From assembly GCF_900107795.1 (NCBI RefSeq), contig NZ_FNRL01000014.1, positions 1 to 64,000 on the forward strand: a stretch of 64,000 bases of DNA, given 5' to 3'. Both the position numbers and the translations under genes were made by a program. The notes under the pieces were generated by a model. That model was not told where the DNA came from. It saw only the letters and a list, made by a program, of their open reading frames with translations, and did no database searches. This stretch comes from Chitinophaga terrae (ex Kim and Jung 2007) (GTDB lineage: Bacteria > Bacteroidota > Bacteroidia > Chitinophagales > Chitinophagaceae). Position 1 is the first letter of the stretch, and each line of letters begins with the position of its first letter. Positions 17,613 through 26,639 of this stretch are shown here, one piece after another.

Positions 17613-18872
17613 ATGTTATATTATTTTTTAAATTACCTAAAAACAGAATTCAAGATCAGCATCATTGGTGGTGGTATGTTCCAGTTTATCACCTTCCGTG
17701 TAACGATGGCGCTTTTGCTGTCGCTCGTGATCTCCTTGCTGTTTGGTAAATGGATTATCAGGTTTCTTCAACGCAAACAGATAGGTGAAACAATCAGGGA
17801 CCTTGGATTACAGGGAGAAAACAGCAAAAAAGGCACTCCTACCATGGGCGGACTCATCATCCTTTCTGCCATCGTTATCCCTACCCTGCTTTTTGCACAA
17901 TTAGCAAACGTCTACATCTGGCTCATCTTATTATCTACCGTTTGGTTAGGATTGATAGGGTTCCTGGATGATTATATAAAAGTATTTAAAAAGAATAAAG
18001 AAGGATTGGCCGGCCGGTTCAAGATCATGGGGCAGGTAGGACTGGGACTCATCATCGGCACCACCCTTTATTTCAACAACGATGTAGTGGTATCCCGTGA
18101 AGTGATCGGCGCCAAGAAACTGGCTCCGTATGAAAGGCAGATCAGCACGCATCCTGAAAGGGTAACAAAAGACGGGCACAGGTTCGTAGATGTAAAAACA
18201 CCTATCACCACGATCCCTTTTGTTAAAAACCATGAGTTCAATTATTCAAAACTGATCTCCTGGATACCAGGTGCAGAAAAATACACTTTCATCCTCTACA
18301 TCCTGATCGTAATATTCATTATTACTGCCGTATCCAACGGGGCTAACCTGACAGACGGGCTCGATGGACTGGCAACGGGGGTATCAGGGATCATAGGAAT
18401 TGGCCTTGGCATCTTTGCCTATGTATCCGGTAACATCCAGTTTGCAGAATACCTCAATATCATGTACATCCCCAATCTGGGTGAATTGTCCATTTTCATT
18501 GCGGCATTCGTAGGAGGATGTGTCGGGTTCCTCTGGTATAATGCTTACCCGGCCCAGGTATTTATGGGAGATACCGGAAGCCTGGCGTTGGGAGGGATCA
18601 TTGCAGCATTGTCTATCATCGTTCGTAAAGAACTGCTGATACCTATTTTCTGCGGCGTATTCCTGGTAGAATCGGTATCTGTGATGGTACAGGTTTCTTA
18701 CTTCAAATACACGAAGAAGAAATACGGAGAAGGCCGTCGTTTGCTGAAAATGTCGCCGCTCCATCACCACTACCAGAAGCTGGGATATCATGAAAGTAAA
18801 ATATCCGTGCGTTTCTGGATCGTAACAATTATGTGTGTGGTTACAGCGATCGCCACATTGAAAATGAGATAA
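17613..18872 (+). CDS. mraY: Phospho-MurNAc-pentapeptide transferase MraY
   Basis: This 419-residue membrane enzyme makes lipid I from UDP-MurNAc-pentapeptide and undecaprenyl phosphate. The start MLYYFLNYL matches the family. Motifs include [44 protein letters not shown] and the HHH motif in [12 protein letters not shown]. About ten membrane helices are apparent. An insertion of about 50 residues ([15 protein letters not shown]...) in a loop is a feature seen in Bacteroidota MraY. Confidence 0.96.
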   Translation: MLYYFLNYLKTEFKISIIGGGMFQFITFRVTMALLLSLVISLLFGKWIIRFLQRKQIGETIRDLGLQGENSKKGTPTMGGLIILSAIVIPTLLFAQLANVYIWLILLSTVWLGLIGFLDDYIKVFKKNKEGLAGRFKIMGQVGLGLIIGTTLYFNNDVVVSREVIGAKKLAPYERQISTHPERVTKDGHRFVDVKTPITTIPFVKNHEFNYSKLISWIPGAEKYTFILYILIVIFIITAVSNGANLTDGLDGLATGVSGIIGIGLGIFAYVSGNIQFAEYLNIMYIPNLGELSIFIAAFVGGCVGFLWYNAYPAQVFMGDTGSLALGGIIAALSIIVRKELLIPIFCGVFLVESVSVMVQVSYFKYTKKKYGEGRRLLKMSPLHHHYQKLGYHESKISVRFWIVTIMCVVTAIATLKMR

Positions 18873-18905
18873 AATAATTATTAATAAAAACAGGAGAATA
18901 AAAGA

Positions 18906-20246
18906 ATGTCACACAAACTCATCATATTAGGCGCAGGAGAAAGCGGGATCGGAGCGGCTTTGCTTGGAAAGAAGCAAGGGTATGATGTATTTGTGTCGGA
19001 CGGCGGAACAATAAAAGACAACTATAAACAGGAACTGGCGGTAAACCAGATCTCTTTTGAAGAAGGACATCATTCCTGGGATAAAGTTTTAGGAGCCGAC
19101 GAGATTGTAAAAAGTCCCGGCATCCCTGAAAAATCAGACTTGATGAAAAAAGTACGCGAAGCAGGCGTACCAGTGATTTCTGAAATAGAGCTGGCCTACC
19201 GTTTTTCGACAGGTAAAAAGATTATTGCTATTACCGGCAGCAACGGCAAAAGTACCACTACTGCGCTCACCTACCACATTTTTAAGAATGCGGGACTGGA
19301 TGTAGCGATGGTTGGAAATATTGGCGTAAGCTGGGCCAGGCAGGTAGCAACTGAACCGGCAGAGTATTATGTGATTGAAATCAGCAGCTTTCAGTTAGAT
19401 GACATTAAAACATTCAAACCGAATGTGGCCATTTTACTGAACATTACGCCTGATCACCTGGATCGCTACGACTACAAGATGGAAAATTATGTAGCATCCA
19501 AATTCAGGATTGCCATGAACCAGACAGCGGAAGATGCTTTCGTTTACTGCATGGATGATCCGGAGATCATGCAACACCTGGCTAAGCAACCCATTTATTC
19601 AGCATCAATACCTTTTACCATCATGAAACCACTTAAAGAAGGCGGCTTTGTCGACAAGGACCAGTTGCATATTGATGTCAACGGAGAACCGGTGATCATG
19701 TCAATGTACGACCTGTCTTTAAAAGGAAAACATAACCTGTATAACTCCATGGCAGCCGCCATTGCTGCAAGAACCATGGATATCCGCAAGGAGAAGATCA
19801 GGGAGAGCCTGACCTCTTTCGAGAGCCTGGAACACCGCATGGAGTACGTGGCTACGGTGAAGGGAGTCGACTTTATCAACGATAGCAAAGCTACCAATGT
19901 GAATTCGGTGTGGTTTGCCCTCGAAAGTTTCGAGAAACCTATCGTACTGATCATGGGAGGAATTGATAAAGGAAATGATTACAGCGCGATCAGGGACCTG
20001 GTAAAAGAAAAGGTGAAAGCCATCATTTGCATGGGAGTGGATAATACCCCGATCATCAACGCGTTATCGAAAGATACGCCTGTAATGATCAGCACCGCCA
20101 GCATGCACGATGCTGTAACAGAAGCTTTCAACCAGGCCACCAAAGGAGATATCGTTTTATTATCGCCCGCCTGTGCAAGCTTCGATCTTTTCAAGAACTA
20201 CGAAGACAGGGGAAGAAAATTCAAGGAAGAGGTAAAAGGATTGTAA
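18906..20246 (+). CDS. murD: UDP-MurNAc-L-alanine:D-glutamate ligase MurD
   Basis: This 446-residue cytosolic Mur ligase adds D-Glu to UDP-MurNAc-L-Ala. It has an N-terminal Rossmann-like domain (ILGAGESGIGAALLGKKQG), the ATP loop GSNGKSTTTALTYH, EISSFQLDD, NITPDHLDRYDYKMENY, LEHRMEYVA and the terminal block NDSKATNVNSVWFALESF with SPACASFDLFKNYEDRG. Length is normal. It follows mraY by 33 bases and precedes ftsW by 39 bases in the dcw operon. Confidence 0.96.
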   Translation: MSHKLIILGAGESGIGAALLGKKQGYDVFVSDGGTIKDNYKQELAVNQISFEEGHHSWDKVLGADEIVKSPGIPEKSDLMKKVREAGVPVISEIELAYRFSTGKKIIAITGSNGKSTTTALTYHIFKNAGLDVAMVGNIGVSWARQVATEPAEYYVIEISSFQLDDIKTFKPNVAILLNITPDHLDRYDYKMENYVASKFRIAMNQTAEDAFVYCMDDPEIMQHLAKQPIYSASIPFTIMKPLKEGGFVDKDQLHIDVNGEPVIMSMYDLSLKGKHNLYNSMAAAIAARTMDIRKEKIRESLTSFESLEHRMEYVATVKGVDFINDSKATNVNSVWFALESFEKPIVLIMGGIDKGNDYSAIRDLVKEKVKAIICMGVDNTPIINALSKDTPVMISTASMHDAVTEAFNQATKGDIVLLSPACASFDLFKNYEDRGRKFKEEVKGL

Positions 20247-20285
20247 GGGTTAACCGGGTGCTGAATAAATAACAAATTATAACGT

Positions 20286-21482
20286 ATGGCAGAACTGCTC
20301 TATAAGACAAAAGGCGACAAAGTGATCTGGACGATAGTATTATTTCTATCGCTCGTGAGCCTGCTCGCTGTTTATAGCGCTACCGGCTCCCTCGCGTATC
20401 GCGAAAGAGGAGGGCATACGGAGTATTACCTGCTCAAACAACTTTTCGTGTTGGTAATGGGCCTGGTGATCATCTATTTTGCCCACAGGGTGAATTACAC
20501 TATTTACTCAAGGGTAGCGCAAATAGGTTTCCTGGTATCCATCCCCCTGCTGATGTATACATTGGCATTCGGATCAAATATCAACGAGGCCGCCAGGTGG
20601 ATACGTTTACCGTTGATCAACCTGACCTTCCAGACATCGGATGTTGCCAAACTGGCCATCTTCATGTATGTAAGCAGGCAGTTATCGAGGAGACAACACC
20701 TGATCAACGATTTCAAAAAAGGCTTTTTACCGATCATTATACCGGTAGGCATTATCTGCATCCTGATCATGCCGGCGAATATGAGTACAGCGCTGCTTTT
20801 GGGAGCAAGCTGCATGTTGCTTTGTTTCATAGGCAGGGTGCCTGTAAGGTTCCTGGCCTCTATGGTAGCAGCCGGCGTAGTAATGGTAGCCATGTTGTTC
20901 CTGATCGCCAGCGTAACAGGACTTGAAATGCGTACCAAAACCTGGCAGAAACGTATAGATAACTTTTTACACGGCGATCATACAGAAACTCCTTACCAGG
21001 TACAGCAGGCCAACATCGCTATTGCAGGTGGAGGTATTTTAGGTAAAGGACCGGGAAACAGTACCCAAAGGAACTTCCTGCCGCATGCCTATTCAGATTA
21101 TATCTATGCAACCATCATAGAAGAATATGGAATGGTAGGCGCATTCCTTATCCTGGCGGCGTATATGCTGTTACTGCTGAGGTGCATACGGATCTACCGA
21201 CGGTGTCCCTACGCTTTCGGAGCATTCCTGGCAGTAGGGCTAAGCGTCACGCTGGTTATACAGGCGTTGACCAACATGGCGGTGAACGTGCAGTTGTTCC
21301 CTGTAACCGGGGTAACGTTGCCAATGGTTAGTATGGGAGGATCTTCTGTTTTGTTCACCAGTATGGCTATCGGCATCATACTGAGCGTTTCCAGGAACGT
21401 GGAAGAAATGGAAGGCAAACGTGCAGAAAGAGAAAGAATAGAAAAAGTGATGGCAAATGCAGAAAACGCTGCAGTAGCCTAA
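20286..21482 (+). CDS. ftsW: Peptidoglycan glycosyltransferase FtsW (SEDS family)
   Basis: This 398-residue polytopic SEDS protein polymerises lipid II at the septum together with the PBP. About ten membrane helices are visible. The family motifs include NEAARWIRLPLINLTFQTSD, GGGILGKGPGNSTQRNFLPHAYSDYIYA and TGVTLPMVSMGGSSVLFT. The soluble tail (EEMEGKRAERERIEKVMANAE) is short and charged. RodA is the alternative by sequence, but the position among mur and fts genes favours FtsW. Confidence 0.95.
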   Translation: MAELLYKTKGDKVIWTIVLFLSLVSLLAVYSATGSLAYRERGGHTEYYLLKQLFVLVMGLVIIYFAHRVNYTIYSRVAQIGFLVSIPLLMYTLAFGSNINEAARWIRLPLINLTFQTSDVAKLAIFMYVSRQLSRRQHLINDFKKGFLPIIIPVGIICILIMPANMSTALLLGASCMLLCFIGRVPVRFLASMVAAGVVMVAMLFLIASVTGLEMRTKTWQKRIDNFLHGDHTETPYQVQQANIAIAGGGILGKGPGNSTQRNFLPHAYSDYIYATIIEEYGMVGAFLILAAYMLLLLRCIRIYRRCPYAFGAFLAVGLSVTLVIQALTNMAVNVQLFPVTGVTLPMVSMGGSSVLFTSMAIGIILSVSRNVEEMEGKRAERERIEKVMANAENAAVA

Positions 21483-21509
21483 AACGTAAGTATAACAATT
21501 ACCAGGAAC

Positions 21510-22604
21510 ATGCAACGCAAAGTGATCATAGCAGGTGGCGGAACGGGAGGACATATCTTCCCTGCAATAGCGATTGCCAATGCGTTGAAGAAGATACACC
21601 CGGATACGGAAATACTGTTTGTGGGAGCCAAAGGTAAAATGGAGATGGAGAAAGTGCCACAGGCAGGTTACCCGATCGAGGGACTTGAAATAGCAGGATT
21701 AAACCGCAGCAATATTTTCAAAAACATATTGCTCCCGTTTAAACTCTGGAAAAGCCTGCGGCAGTCAAAGAAAATACTCCGCACCTTTCAACCGGATGTA
21801 GCAATCGGAGTAGGCGGTTATGCCAGTTTTCCTATCCTGAACAGGGCGCAGAAATCCGGTATCCCGACATTGATCCAGGAACAAAATTCCTTTGCAGGAA
21901 AAGCGAATATGATCCTGGGAAAGAAGGCGGCAAAGATCTGCGTAGCATACGATGGAATGGAAAAATTCTTCCCGGCATCCAAACTGGTAATGACAGGCAA
22001 CCCGGTAAGAAGCAGCATTTCACAGTCTGTGATCCCAAAACCGGAGGCCTTGCAGCAGTTCGGGCTGAGAACAGACAGGCAAACGGTATTCGCAGTAGGA
22101 GGAAGTTTGGGCGCGAAGTCTATCAACGAAGGTCTGACTCCCCTGTTAAGTTCTTTTGCAGAAAAAAATATCCAGCTGATCTGGCAAACAGGGAAGCCGT
22201 ATTACGAAACTGCATTGGCAGCGGCGGCGCCCTATGGCGAGCATATCAAAGTATATGAGTTCATCAATACTATGGATGCCGCATACAAAGCAGCAGACGT
22301 GGTATTGTCGAGGGCCGGGGCTTTAGCCATTGCAGAACTCTGCGTGGTGAAGAAACCGGTGATCTTTGTTCCATATCCTTATGCAGCGGAAGATCACCAG
22401 ACTTCCAATGCCATGAACCTGGTCAATAAACAGGCAGGTCTGATCATCAGGGATTCGGAAGTAGGCGCACAATTAGGCAATACCTTGTTTAGCCTGCTTC
22501 AGAACAAAGCATTGATGGAACAACTGGAAAACAATATTGCAAAACTCGGCAATCCGAACGCAGACGAGACGATTGCCAGGGAAGTATTAACGCTTATAAA
22601 ATAA
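21510..22604 (+). CDS. murG: UDP-GlcNAc:lipid I N-acetylglucosaminyltransferase MurG
   Basis: This 364-residue GT28 enzyme converts lipid I to lipid II on the inner face of the membrane. The N-terminal lipid-I domain has GGGTGGHIFPAIAIANAL and VGGYASFP; the C-terminal UDP-GlcNAc domain has GGSLGAKSINEGL, SRAGALAIAELCVVKKPVIFVPYPYAAEDHQTSNA split over its binding loop. Length is typical. It lies 27 bases after ftsW and 17 before murC. Confidence 0.96.
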   Translation: MQRKVIIAGGGTGGHIFPAIAIANALKKIHPDTEILFVGAKGKMEMEKVPQAGYPIEGLEIAGLNRSNIFKNILLPFKLWKSLRQSKKILRTFQPDVAIGVGGYASFPILNRAQKSGIPTLIQEQNSFAGKANMILGKKAAKICVAYDGMEKFFPASKLVMTGNPVRSSISQSVIPKPEALQQFGLRTDRQTVFAVGGSLGAKSINEGLTPLLSSFAEKNIQLIWQTGKPYYETALAAAAPYGEHIKVYEFINTMDAAYKAADVVLSRAGALAIAELCVVKKPVIFVPYPYAAEDHQTSNAMNLVNKQAGLIIRDSEVGAQLGNTLFSLLQNKALMEQLENNIAKLGNPNADETIAREVLTLIK

Positions 22605-22621
22605 GCGGCATCGAATAAAAA

Positions 22622-23977
22622 ATGATGGATCTGAATAACATAAAGAACGTTTATTTCATCGGTATCGGCGGTATCGGGATGAGTGCTATTGCCCGCTTTT
22701 TCAATGAAAAAGGCGTAAAGGTAAGTGGCTACGACCGTACAGCAACTCCTTTGACCAGGCAACTGGAAGAAGAAGGAATGAAGATCCATTACACTGATGA
22801 CATAACCCTGGCAGACAAGGAAGCTAACCTGGTCGTATATACGCCGGCTATACCTGCTGCGCATACTGAACTGACCTGGTTCCGTGAAAATGGTTATGAA
22901 GTAGTGAAACGCAGCGATGTTTTACAGGAGATCACCCGCTCACTTTTTGCAATAACTGTGGCCGGAACTCACGGTAAAACAACCGTATCAACAATGATTG
23001 CGTATATACTAACAGAAACAGGTTATGGCTGCAACGCATTCCTGGGAGGGATCAGCGTCAACTATAACAAAAACTTCTGGAGCAGCAGTAAAGCAGTAGC
23101 GGTTATCGAGGCAGACGAGTACGACAGATCTTTCCTGAAATTAAGTCCGGATATCGCCGTCTTAACTGCCATGGATGCAGATCACCTGGATATCTACGGT
23201 ACTCCGGAAGCAATGGAAGAAGCTTTTATTCAATATACGCACAATATTAAGCCTAATGGCACACTGATTGCTAAGTTCGGCTTGCATCGAAGTAAAGAGT
23301 TAACAGCTACCAATAAATTGTTATACAGTTTACAAAATGATGTTGCCAACGCCTATGCCGAAAATATCCGGATGAACAATGGTGGTTATGTGTTTGATGT
23401 TGTACAGCAGGATTGGAAATTAGAGCAGGTATCGCTTCATCTCGGAGGAATGCACAACGTAGAAAATGCAGTAGCTGCAATTACAGTAGCGCAAATCCTT
23501 GGAATAGACGGTGAAAAAATAAAAGCTGCCGTAGGTACTTTCAAAGGTATCAAACGCAGGTTTGAATATGTTGTTAAAAGAGACGACCAGGTATATATCG
23601 ATGATTACGCCCATCATCCTGAAGAACTGAGAGCCCTGATCACCAGCGCCAAAGCATTGTTCCCGGGAAGAAAAGCAACCGTTATATTCCAGCCGCATCT
23701 TTTTACCAGGACAAGGGACCTCGCAGATGGTTTTGCCGAAAGTCTTTCGCTGGCCGACGAAGTGATCCTTCTTCCTATCTACCCCGCAAGGGAGTTGCCG
23801 ATAGAAGGGGTGACCAGTGAGATGATCGCCGGTAAGATCACGGTGCCGGTAAAGATCATTGCTAAAGATAAACTGCTGGAGTTCCTGCAAACACAGGAAA
23901 CGCCATTGTTAATAACTGCAGGGGCAGGAGATATAGATCAGTTGAAAGAACCGATCGCCGCCCTGCTGAAAAAATAA
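22622..23977 (+). CDS. murC: UDP-MurNAc:L-alanine ligase MurC
   Basis: This 451-residue ligase adds L-alanine to UDP-MurNAc, the first peptide-forming step. Motifs are the N-terminal GIGGIGMSAIARFF, the ATP loop GTHGKTTVSTMIAYIL, EADEYDRSFL, DADHLDIYG, HNVENAVAAI and DDYAHHPEEL. Two ATG codons stand in tandem at 22622; either can be the start. Two genes later in the pathway (murF, ddl) and murB are not in this cluster, so they must lie elsewhere. Confidence 0.96.
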   Translation: MMDLNNIKNVYFIGIGGIGMSAIARFFNEKGVKVSGYDRTATPLTRQLEEEGMKIHYTDDITLADKEANLVVYTPAIPAAHTELTWFRENGYEVVKRSDVLQEITRSLFAITVAGTHGKTTVSTMIAYILTETGYGCNAFLGGISVNYNKNFWSSSKAVAVIEADEYDRSFLKLSPDIAVLTAMDADHLDIYGTPEAMEEAFIQYTHNIKPNGTLIAKFGLHRSKELTATNKLLYSLQNDVANAYAENIRMNNGGYVFDVVQQDWKLEQVSLHLGGMHNVENAVAAITVAQILGIDGEKIKAAVGTFKGIKRRFEYVVKRDDQVYIDDYAHHPEELRALITSAKALFPGRKATVIFQPHLFTRTRDLADGFAESLSLADEVILLPIYPARELPIEGVTSEMIAGKITVPVKIIAKDKLLEFLQTQETPLLITAGAGDIDQLKEPIAALLKK

Positions 23978-23981
23978 AATT

Positions 23982-25076
23982 ATGGGTAAAACCGCTAACA
24001 TACTTAAACGCATCGTTACTGTAAGCCTCTGGGCTGCAGGCGTGATCGGCTTTGTAGTATTGTTGGTGGCGGCTGTTCAGGATACAGATGCGAGGAAGTG
24101 TAAAAGCATCGTTGTGAAGTTCGAAGGCGAAGACGATAATTTCTTCATAGGCTCAAAAGATATCAAATCACTGATCACCAGGGATAAAAGAACAAACCCG
24201 ATAGGTAAGCCGATCAGCGAGATCAATATCCGGGAGCTGGAAGCAATTGTTGATAAAGAGCCATGGGTGAAGAATTCGGAGATCTACATTGATAACGGGC
24301 AACGACTGAACATCAAAGTAGCGCAGCGGGAACCGGTAGCAAGGGTGTTCACTTTTTCAGGAAATAGTTATTACCTGGATGTTACAGGAGAACATATTCC
24401 CGTTTCCAGTCGTTATGCTGCAAGAGTGCCTGTATTTACAGGGTTTCCTACAGATGCAGCAAAACTTCAGCCGGCCGACAGTTTACTGAACAGGCAGATC
24501 GTGGAGCTGGGAACTTATATCGGCAAAGATCCTTTCTGGATGGCGCAGGTAGAACAACTGATGATCACTCCCGACCGCAAGTTCGAATTTGTTCCAAAGC
24601 TGGGCGACCAGGTGATCGTATTCGGTGAGGGAACAGACATTGAAAAAAAATTCACCAAACTGCTTGCCTTCTATAAAGAAGGATTGAACAAAGTAGGATG
24701 GAATAAATATAGTCGCATCAACATCGCATTTGAAAATGAGGTGGTTTGTACAAGAAAGGACGGAGTGCCTCCTTTGCAGCCTATCATCGCAAAAGACAGC
24801 ATCAACCTGCCTGTAGTAGATGAAAAACCGATTTCAGACGAAGAAGATGCATCAGCAGTTGCAGCAGCTCCGGTAGTTGCTACACCTGCGCCCAAGCCTG
24901 CAGCTCCGGTAAAAGAAAAACCAAAGGAAGTTGCAGCAAAACCAAAAGCCAAAGCGCAACCAGTTAAAAAGAGCAGGAAAGAGAATGAGGCAGCGCCGGC
25001 AAAACAACAGCCAAAGGCAGTGTATAAACCAGGGAATAAATCTGTTAACACATCAAAAAAACAAACAACGCCATGA
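23982..25076 (+). CDS. ftsQ: FtsQ/DivIB-like division protein with long basic tail
   Basis: This 364-residue bitopic protein has one membrane helix at about 13-32 (VSLWAAGVIGFVVLLVAA), followed by a short POTRA-like region (SKDIKSLI...GKPISEINIRELEAIV..EPWVKNSEIY) and a beta-rich FtsQ domain (IKVAQREPVARVF...YYLDVTGEHIPVS). From about residue 275 the protein is a low-complexity tail rich in Ala, Pro, Lys and Val, which would lie in the periplasm. Its stop overlaps the ftsA start (ATGA, 4 bases). In other bacteria FtsQ links FtsL/FtsB to the divisome. Confidence 0.88.
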   Translation: MGKTANILKRIVTVSLWAAGVIGFVVLLVAAVQDTDARKCKSIVVKFEGEDDNFFIGSKDIKSLITRDKRTNPIGKPISEINIRELEAIVDKEPWVKNSEIYIDNGQRLNIKVAQREPVARVFTFSGNSYYLDVTGEHIPVSSRYAARVPVFTGFPTDAAKLQPADSLLNRQIVELGTYIGKDPFWMAQVEQLMITPDRKFEFVPKLGDQVIVFGEGTDIEKKFTKLLAFYKEGLNKVGWNKYSRINIAFENEVVCTRKDGVPPLQPIIAKDSINLPVVDEKPISDEEDASAVAAAPVVATPAPKPAAPVKEKPKEVAAKPKAKAQPVKKSRKENEAAPAKQQPKAVYKPGNKSVNTSKKQTTP

Positions 25077-26473
25077 ATCAGGAAGCTCCCATCATTGTAG
25101 GACTCGACATAGGTACTACGAAGATTGCTGCCATAGCAGGAAGGAAGAATGAATACGGGAAACTGGAAATTCTGGGATTCGGTAAAGCTACATCGTTTGG
25201 TGTACAACACGGAATGGTGCTGAATATTGACCAAACCATCAAAGCTATCAGGCAAGCGCTCGAAAATTGTTATGCGTCCAACCCCAACCTGGAAATAAAT
25301 GAAGTGTATGTTGGCATCGCAGGCCATCATATCAAAAGTTTGCAAACCCGCGGAGATATTGTACGCAGCGACACTGATGCAGAAATATCCCAGAAAGATA
25401 TTGACCAGCTGATCAACGATCAGTACAAAACAGTTATTCCCGCAAGTGATCAGATCATTGATGTGATCCCTCAACAATACATTGTGGATAGTTTGCAGAA
25501 CATCACCTACCCTATCGGTATGTCAGGGGTCAAGGTAGGTGCAAACTTTCATATCATCACCGGCGACAAGAACGCTATCCGCAATATTAACCGGAGCGTG
25601 GAAAAGTCGGGACTGAAGATCCGCGACCTGGTACTGCAGCCTTTGGCTTCTGCAGCGGCGGTAATGTGCGATATGGACTTTGAAGCGGGCGTAGCGATAG
25701 TAGACATCGGCGGCGGAACAACAGACCTGGCTGTGTTCTATGAAGGAATCCTGAAACATACTGCTGTTATTCCTTACGGTGGCGAAAATATCACCAACGA
25801 CATTAAAAATGGTCTGGGTGTGTTAAAAACACAGGCAGAACAGATGAAAGTGCAGTTCGGATACGCACTGGCAGACGAAGCTAAAAGTAACGCATATATT
25901 ACCATACCTGGATTAAGAGGCCAGAGCCCCAAAGAGATATCAGTGAAAAACCTGGCCCATATTATCCAGGCACGGATGAGCGAGATCCTCGACTTCGTAG
26001 TATACCATCTGAAACAGATCGGCATGGACAATAAAATGCTGAATGGCGGTATTATCCTTACAGGCGGAGGTTCGCAGCTGAAACACCTGATCCAGTTAAC
26101 AGAATATACTACCGGCGCAAGCGCACGTATAGGTTTCCCCAATGAGCACCTGGCAAGCGGGCATATCGACGAATTGACAAAACCAATGTATGCGACCTGC
26201 GTAGGGCTGATATTGAAAGGCTATAACGATTTTGAAAATGACAGGAAAGCACTGGAAGAAAACTATGTAAAAATTAATACAAGCTATTTTGCGAAAGAAC
26301 AGGCTTCACAATCTGTAGCAGCACAGGAAGAATGGATAGAAGACAATCCAAGCACCCAGGAAATACAGGAGCGTAAAGCAAAAGAAAGAAATGCATCTCT
26401 TAAAAACTTCCTTGACAAAATGAAAACGAAGATCATTGATATGTTCACGGAAGAAGAAGATGCAAAACTTTAA
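25073..26473 (+). CDS. ftsA: Division protein FtsA
   Basis: This 466-residue actin-like ATPase tethers FtsZ to the membrane. It shows the phosphate loops VGLDIGTTKIAAIAG and IVDIGGGTTDLAVF, the SHS2/1C domain (EVYVGIAGHHIKSL) and ILTGGGSQL. The C-terminal helix (LKNFLDKMKTKIIDMF) is amphipathic and fits the membrane-targeting sequence. The ATG overlaps the ftsQ stop, indicating coupling. A 166-base spacer with an inverted repeat separates it from ftsZ. Confidence 0.95.
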   Translation: MNQEAPIIVGLDIGTTKIAAIAGRKNEYGKLEILGFGKATSFGVQHGMVLNIDQTIKAIRQALENCYASNPNLEINEVYVGIAGHHIKSLQTRGDIVRSDTDAEISQKDIDQLINDQYKTVIPASDQIIDVIPQQYIVDSLQNITYPIGMSGVKVGANFHIITGDKNAIRNINRSVEKSGLKIRDLVLQPLASAAAVMCDMDFEAGVAIVDIGGGTTDLAVFYEGILKHTAVIPYGGENITNDIKNGLGVLKTQAEQMKVQFGYALADEAKSNAYITIPGLRGQSPKEISVKNLAHIIQARMSEILDFVVYHLKQIGMDNKMLNGGIILTGGGSQLKHLIQLTEYTTGASARIGFPNEHLASGHIDELTKPMYATCVGLILKGYNDFENDRKALEENYVKINTSYFAKEQASQSVAAQEEWIEDNPSTQEIQERKAKERNASLKNFLDKMKTKIIDMFTEEEDAKL

Positions 26474-26531
26474 CGTAAATGGCGCAATTGTTGCAAAAAC
26501 CGAACGTTTAATAAATAAGAATTAAGCACAG

Positions 26532-26610
26532 TAATTAATAATGAAAGGACATAAAAACCATAGTAAGAATCGATCAACAGCACCTACGCTTTATAGCTCA
26601 TTATTAATTA
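26532..26610. repeat. 13-bp inverted repeat in the ftsA-ftsZ spacer
   Basis: TAATTAATAATGA (26532-26544) and its exact complement (26598-26610) are separated by 53 bases and end 29 bases before the ftsZ ATG. No T-tract follows. The interval also holds a 28-codon reading frame (26541-26627) that begins at the ATG inside the left arm; whether it is translated is unknown. A leader hairpin or a protein-binding site controlling ftsZ is possible. Confidence 0.5.
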
Positions 26611-26639
26611 TTCGTACTAACCCATAAAAGTATAGAGTC

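Noticed and set aside
24671-25477. Antisense frame of 268 codons across ftsQ and ftsA
   Set aside because: Shadow of the Ala/Pro/Lys-rich FtsQ tail and the ftsA start; no independent motif or start signal.
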